The notes beneath the pieces were generated by a model. It saw only the letters and a list, made by a program, of their open reading frames with translations. It had not been told where the DNA came from and searched no databases. A DNA stretch of 41,720 nt from NCBI GenBank assembly GCA_902826685.1, contig CADEFT010000050.1, positions 1-41,720 of the forward strand. The letters run 5' to 3'. Position numbers and translations under genes: made by a program. Shown one piece after another: positions 38,580-41,720 of this stretch. This stretch comes from an uncultured Acidobacteriota bacterium (GTDB lineage: Bacteria > Acidobacteriota > Terriglobia > Bryobacterales > Bryobacteraceae). Position 1 is the stretch's first letter. Each line of letters opens with the position of its first letter.

Positions 38580-40015
38580 TCGGGCGTTTCCATCCCTTCG
38601 ATGGTCACCGAGCGCGGCCGTTCGGCGCGCCAGGCCGTGAGTTGGCGCCTGGAGTGAGCCACCAGATCCGCGAGCTTCGGATCGGCGGCAACGTTCCGCT
38701 CCTCCGCCGGGTCGTTTTTCAGATCGTATAACTCCGGCTCTCCGGTAAGGCCGCGGCTGTTGTCGATGAACTTATATTGCCCCGTGCGGAACATGGCGGT
38801 GGAAAGCTGCGAGAAGCAGCGATCCTTCCAATTGTCGTCGCGGCCCTTTGAAAGCTGGAGAAAACTTTTCCCCTGGATGTTCGATGGAAGGGGAAGCCCG
38901 GCCGCTTCGAGCAGCGTCGGCATCAGGTCCGTGTTCTCGACGATCTTCCGTTCCACGCGCCCCTTGCGAGAACGAGCGGCCTTGGGCGCCCGCCAGAGCA
39001 GCGGCACATGCGAGCTGCCTTCATACATTACGGTTTTGAACATGCGCCCGCGGTCGCCGAGCATGTTGCCGTGATCGGAAGTGAACACCACCAGCGTCTC
39101 ATCGGCCATGCCGAGCCGATCGAGTTCGCCAAGCAAACGGCCCACCTGCTGATCGATGTGCGCGATGGCGCCGTAGTATGCCGCGCTCATCACGCGCAGC
39201 ATCTGCTCATCGTCGATCAGTTGACGCTTGGCGATTCCCTCGAGCGCGGCCCGCCGCTGCTTGATATCGGCGGGTAGTTTGGGAACCGGAATGGCGCGCG
39301 GGTCGTACTTGCGGAACCACCGCTCGGGCTCGACCGACGGGGAATGCGGCTTGAGATAACTGGTGAACAGGAACCATGGCCCGGCGGTCCCTTTGCGCTC
39401 GCGCAGGTAGTCGATGGAGCGGCCGGTCAGCCACTCGGTTTCGAAATCGGCTTCCGGGTAGCGGAAGATCCCCACGTCGCGGCCCAGCGGATCATTGGGC
39501 CACGGACAGCTTCCATCGACGCTCGCCCACTTAGTGGCATTGGCGCCGTACTTACCGCGCAGATGAGCCAGATGGCCAAGTTCGGGCGCTGGGCCTTCAT
39601 TCGTGAAAGTCCAGAAATAATCGAACCCGTAAGAAAACGGGCGCGGCGTGAAGTGGAGCTTGCCCGCGATGGCCGTGTGATAGCCGTGAAATTTCAGGAT
39701 GGAAGGCAGAAAAATTTCACCCGGGTTGGCGGGCACGTTGTTCGTGGTGACGCCGATGGTGTCCGCATAACGGCCCGTAAACGTACAGGCGCGCGAAGGG
39801 GAGCAGACCGGCGCCACCGTATAGGCGTTGGTGAAGCGCACGCCCTGCTTGGCGAACGCGTCGAGGTTGGGCGTTTCGACCACCGGGTGGCCCTCGCAGG
39901 ACATGGCGTCCCAGCGCATTTCATCCACCATGATGAGGAGGATATTGGGGCGCTTGGGTACGGGTGGGACTTGCGCGGCGGCAGCGCTAGCGAGGAACTG
40001 GCGGCGGTCCAGCAT
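38558..40015 (-). CDS. Sulfatase (formylglycine-dependent, arylsulfatase type)
   Basis: A 485-residue sulfatase. The modification motif CSPSR (C71) will be oxidised to formylglycine. Metal-binding D31 is in LLIMVDEMRWD, with KPHSPS and FTSDHGNMLGDRG further on. It opens with a short Tat-like or secretory segment (MLDRRQFLASAAAAQ). The enzyme removes sulfate esters from organic compounds such as sulfated polysaccharides; the substrate is unknown. The ATG at 40015 follows the TolC-like gene's stop by five bases, so the two may be co-transcribed. An open frame further upstream overlaps the TolC gene and is not used. A formylglycine-generating enzyme is not in the window. Confidence 0.93.
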   Translation of the reverse strand: MLDRRQFLASAAAAQVPPVPKRPNILLIMVDEMRWDAMSCEGHPVVETPNLDAFAKQGVRFTNAYTVAPVCSPSRACTFTGRYADTIGVTTNNVPANPGEIFLPSILKFHGYHTAIAGKLHFTPRPFSYGFDYFWTFTNEGPAPELGHLAHLRGKYGANATKWASVDGSCPWPNDPLGRDVGIFRYPEADFETEWLTGRSIDYLRERKGTAGPWFLFTSYLKPHSPSVEPERWFRKYDPRAIPVPKLPADIKQRRAALEGIAKRQLIDDEQMLRVMSAAYYGAIAHIDQQVGRLLGELDRLGMADETLVVFTSDHGNMLGDRGRMFKTVMYEGSSHVPLLWRAPKAARSRKGRVERKIVENTDLMPTLLEAAGLPLPSNIQGKSFLQLSKGRDDNWKDRCFSQLSTAMFRTGQYKFIDNSRGLTGEPELYDLKNDPAEERNVAADPKLADLVAHSRRQLTAWRAERPRSVTIEGMETPDYALSRK

Positions 40016-40020
40016 CGAAG

Positions 40021-41292
40021 TCAGTTTACCGCCGCCATCAGCGTTCCGGTATTCTTCAACAACTCGAGGCGCGCGCGATCCACCGACGCCTGCGCCTCGT
40101 AGTACTCGATCCATCGTTCCTGCTCGGCGGCGCGCGCCTCTTCGAGTTGGCGCAGGCTGGCGCGTCCTTCTTCCATTTGCGCCAGCAGCAGGCTCACCTG
40201 CTCCCTAGCGACATCGAGCGCCAGGCGCGCCACTTCGCGCGAGCGTTCCTCGACGGCCACATTCCGCCACGCCCGCCGGGTTTCCACGGCGATCCGGTTC
40301 CGCGCGCCGGCAGCCTGTGCGCGCATCCGGTTCAGCTCGATCTCGCCTTGCGACGCCTGCGCCGCGGCCGATCGGGGTGGAATCACCGGCAACTGCATCG
40401 AGAGGCCGGCCACGCCGTTGTGGCGGGTGAAGCGGTTGAAGTAGTCCTCATAGTTATTGAACTTGCCGAACAGCCCATACTGCGCCACCAGGTCGATGGT
40501 TGGCAGCCGTGCCGCGCGATGGCTTCGAATCTCCAGGCCCTTGGCCAGCATGGCGGACTCGATCCGCTTCAGTTCACGGCTTTGCCCGATGGCGGCCGCC
40601 ACGCTCGCTTGTTCGTCCTCCGGGGCCGTCAACGCCGGCGATTCGCTCGAAGCCGGCTTCACGCGATCCTCGGGCGCGAATCCCAGCACCGCCGCCAGCG
40701 ACGCCTGCGCGTAGTCCAGGTTTTGCGCCGCGGCATCGCTCTTCTGGCGCGCGCGCGCCAGCGCCAGCGCCGAACGCTTCGCTTCAATCTCGAGCTCGCG
40801 TCCTTCGGCCACTCGCGAACGGATCGTCTCATCGGCCTTCTCGAGGCTTGCGATTTGTTGCCGCATCGCATCGGCATGGCGGCCCCAGCGCACGGCGTCC
40901 AGATAAAGCAACGCGGTCTGGTGCGCGATCTCATCCTGCCGCATTTCCCGCTCGATGCCCGCCGTTCTCGCGTTCTCGCTCGATTGCGCCACGCGCAGCG
41001 ATTGCGGCCGGTTGAAGAGGCTGGCGACGCTCCTGGCTTGCACGATACTAGGCGCCGAGCCTTCGATGCTCATGGGGAATCCGTTCGTATAGGCGAGACC
41101 GCTGCCCACATAGATCTTGGGATAGAAGGGGTCTTTTGCCACCTTCACGGCCAGCGCCGCCTTCTGTTCGTCCAGCCGCGCCATAACCACGTCCGGATTC
41201 TGGCGAAGTGCCACGCCGATCGCCTCGCGCAGCGTCAGCGCACGATCTTCGGCCGGAAGAAACGCCGCCAGCAGGATTGACAGGAATCGCAT
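40021..41292 (-). CDS. TolC-family outer-membrane efflux protein
   Basis: From the ATG at 41292 the protein has 423 residues, with a signal sequence (MRFLSILLAAFLPAE) and long amphipathic helices typical of the TolC tunnel. LTLREAIGVALRQNPDVVMARLDEQKAAL is the standard opening of the first repeat; the second repeat has SREVARLALDVAREQVSLLLAQMEEGRASLRQLEEARAAEQERWIEYYEAQASVDRARLELL. The ATG at 41328 is an alternative start. It would form the outer-membrane exit of a tripartite pump or type I secretion system, but no membrane-fusion protein or inner pump is next to it. It is divergent from hpnJ. Confidence 0.88.
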   Translation of the reverse strand: MRFLSILLAAFLPAEDRALTLREAIGVALRQNPDVVMARLDEQKAALAVKVAKDPFYPKIYVGSGLAYTNGFPMSIEGSAPSIVQARSVASLFNRPQSLRVAQSSENARTAGIEREMRQDEIAHQTALLYLDAVRWGRHADAMRQQIASLEKADETIRSRVAEGRELEIEAKRSALALARARQKSDAAAQNLDYAQASLAAVLGFAPEDRVKPASSESPALTAPEDEQASVAAAIGQSRELKRIESAMLAKGLEIRSHRAARLPTIDLVAQYGLFGKFNNYEDYFNRFTRHNGVAGLSMQLPVIPPRSAAAQASQGEIELNRMRAQAAGARNRIAVETRRAWRNVAVEERSREVARLALDVAREQVSLLLAQMEEGRASLRQLEEARAAEQERWIEYYEAQASVDRARLELLKNTGTLMAAVN

Positions 41293-41325
41293 GCTCAACA
41301 GAATAGCCGCTTGAAACCCGCGTGC

Positions 41326-41331
41326 CATAAT
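41326..41331 (+). promoter_or_regulatory. -10-like CATAAT before hpnJ
   Basis: CATAAT ends 13 bases before the hpnJ ATG. A GGGGAAG ribosome binding site (41333-41339) lies between them. Confidence 0.35.
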
Positions 41332-41344
41332 TGGGGAAGCACTC

Positions 41345-41720
41345 ATGCGTACACTTTTCCTCAATCCCCCGTCATTCGAGGGTTTTGACGGTGGTGCATC
41401 CTCCCGTTGGCCCGCCACTCGCGAAATCGAATCTTACTGGTACCCGGTGTGGCTCTGTTATCCGGCGGGCATGCTGCCCGACAGCAAAGTGGTGGACGCG
41501 CCGCCGCATAAGATCTCTATTCCGCAAACCGTCGAGATGGCGAAGGATTTCGAGCTGTTGGTTCTGTTCACCTCCACGCCGGGTTTCGACGTCGACGTGA
41601 AAATGGCGTCGATGATGCGGGACGTGAACCCGAAGATGAAGGTCTGTTTCGTGGGTCCACCAGTCACCGTGGATGCCGAACGCATCCAGAGAGTCGTCGT
41701 AGCCAAACAGCTTCTTCATC
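41345..41720 (+). CDS. hpnJ: HpnJ, hopanoid-associated radical SAM protein (5' part, cut by the window)
   Basis: An open frame runs from the ATG at 41345 to the window edge without a stop and encodes about 125 residues. The start RTLFLNPPSFEGFDGG, the strong motif SRWPATREIESYWYPVWL, then YPAGMLPDSKVVDAPPH and LLVLFTSTPGF closely match the N-terminal B12-binding-like part of HpnJ as I know it. The radical SAM cysteines lie beyond the edge. HpnJ belongs to the hopanoid side-chain pathway (cyclitol-ether modification of bacteriohopanetetrol), so a hopanoid gene cluster probably continues to the right. A GGGGAAG ribosome binding site lies five bases upstream of the ATG. Confidence 0.88.
   Translation, partial: MRTLFLNPPSFEGFDGGASSRWPATREIESYWYPVWLCYPAGMLPDSKVVDAPPHKISIPQTVEMAKDFELLVLFTSTPGFDVDVKMASMMRDVNPKMKVCFVGPPVTVDAERIQRVVVAKQLLH

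Noticed and set aside
1..41720. Search for tRNA, rRNA, CRISPR arrays, IS ends, integrase or phage structural genes
   Set aside because: None was recognised by eye; a tRNAscan, CRISPR or ISfinder search would be needed to exclude weak cases.

Overview
The window is a compact, GC-rich bacterial chromosome segment. Its gene content points to Acidobacteriota, probably a Solibacter/Bryobacter-like lineage. The pointers are an Oar-type TonB receptor with an N-terminal carboxypeptidase-regulatory-like domain, a PknB-like kinase fused to a TolB/PD40 propeller, a PQQ-type propeller carrying EF-hands, Uma2 nucleases, a formylglycine-type sulfatase, an ECF sigma/NrsF pair and a hopanoid gene (hpnJ) at the right edge. 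The assignment is inferred from families seen by eye, not from a search. No rRNA, tRNA, CRISPR array, integrase or insertion sequence was seen, and no gene-free stretch exceeds 300 bases.

Left part (1-8934): endonuclease III and a TIR-membrane-repeat protein run leftward. Two tandem Uma2 genes run rightward and form a striking mosaic duplication. A cytochrome c'-like protein, a small unknown protein, a secreted beta-helix protein and the receptor kinase follow. Region 8986-15805 mixes an S41 peptidase, small membrane or exported proteins, a decayed alpha/beta hydrolase, a HigB/HigA-like toxin-antitoxin pair with a palindrome at its 5' end, and a soluble transhydrogenase. The transhydrogenase is followed directly by a tiny exported Arg/Pro-rich peptide gene. 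This is the most accessory-looking part.

Middle (15853-31992): an SMP-30-type lactonase, a peptidoglycan muramidase, a DUF4139 protein coupled to homoserine dehydrogenase, and a leftward TonB receptor plus PQQ/EF-hand propeller pair. Siroheme synthesis (precorrin-2 dehydrogenase), the ribosome GTPase Der, a leftward stress operon (baeRF-like, Hsp20, universal stress protein), phosphoserine aminotransferase and a periplasmic TPR protein follow.

Right part (32034-41720): one long rightward run holds cmk, lysC, a DedA protein, a TlpA-like thioredoxin, two exported proteins (one with a YHS domain), an ECF sigma factor and its NrsF-like membrane anti-sigma factor. Facing it are a TolC-like efflux gene and a sulfatase. 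The window ends inside hpnJ. Aspartokinase and homoserine dehydrogenase are about 13 kb apart, yet both start with TTG overlapping the upstream TGA. Many genes have a -10-like hexamer only 8-15 bases before the start codon, suggesting frequent leaderless or very short-leader transcripts. Convergent neighbours often overlap at their ends.
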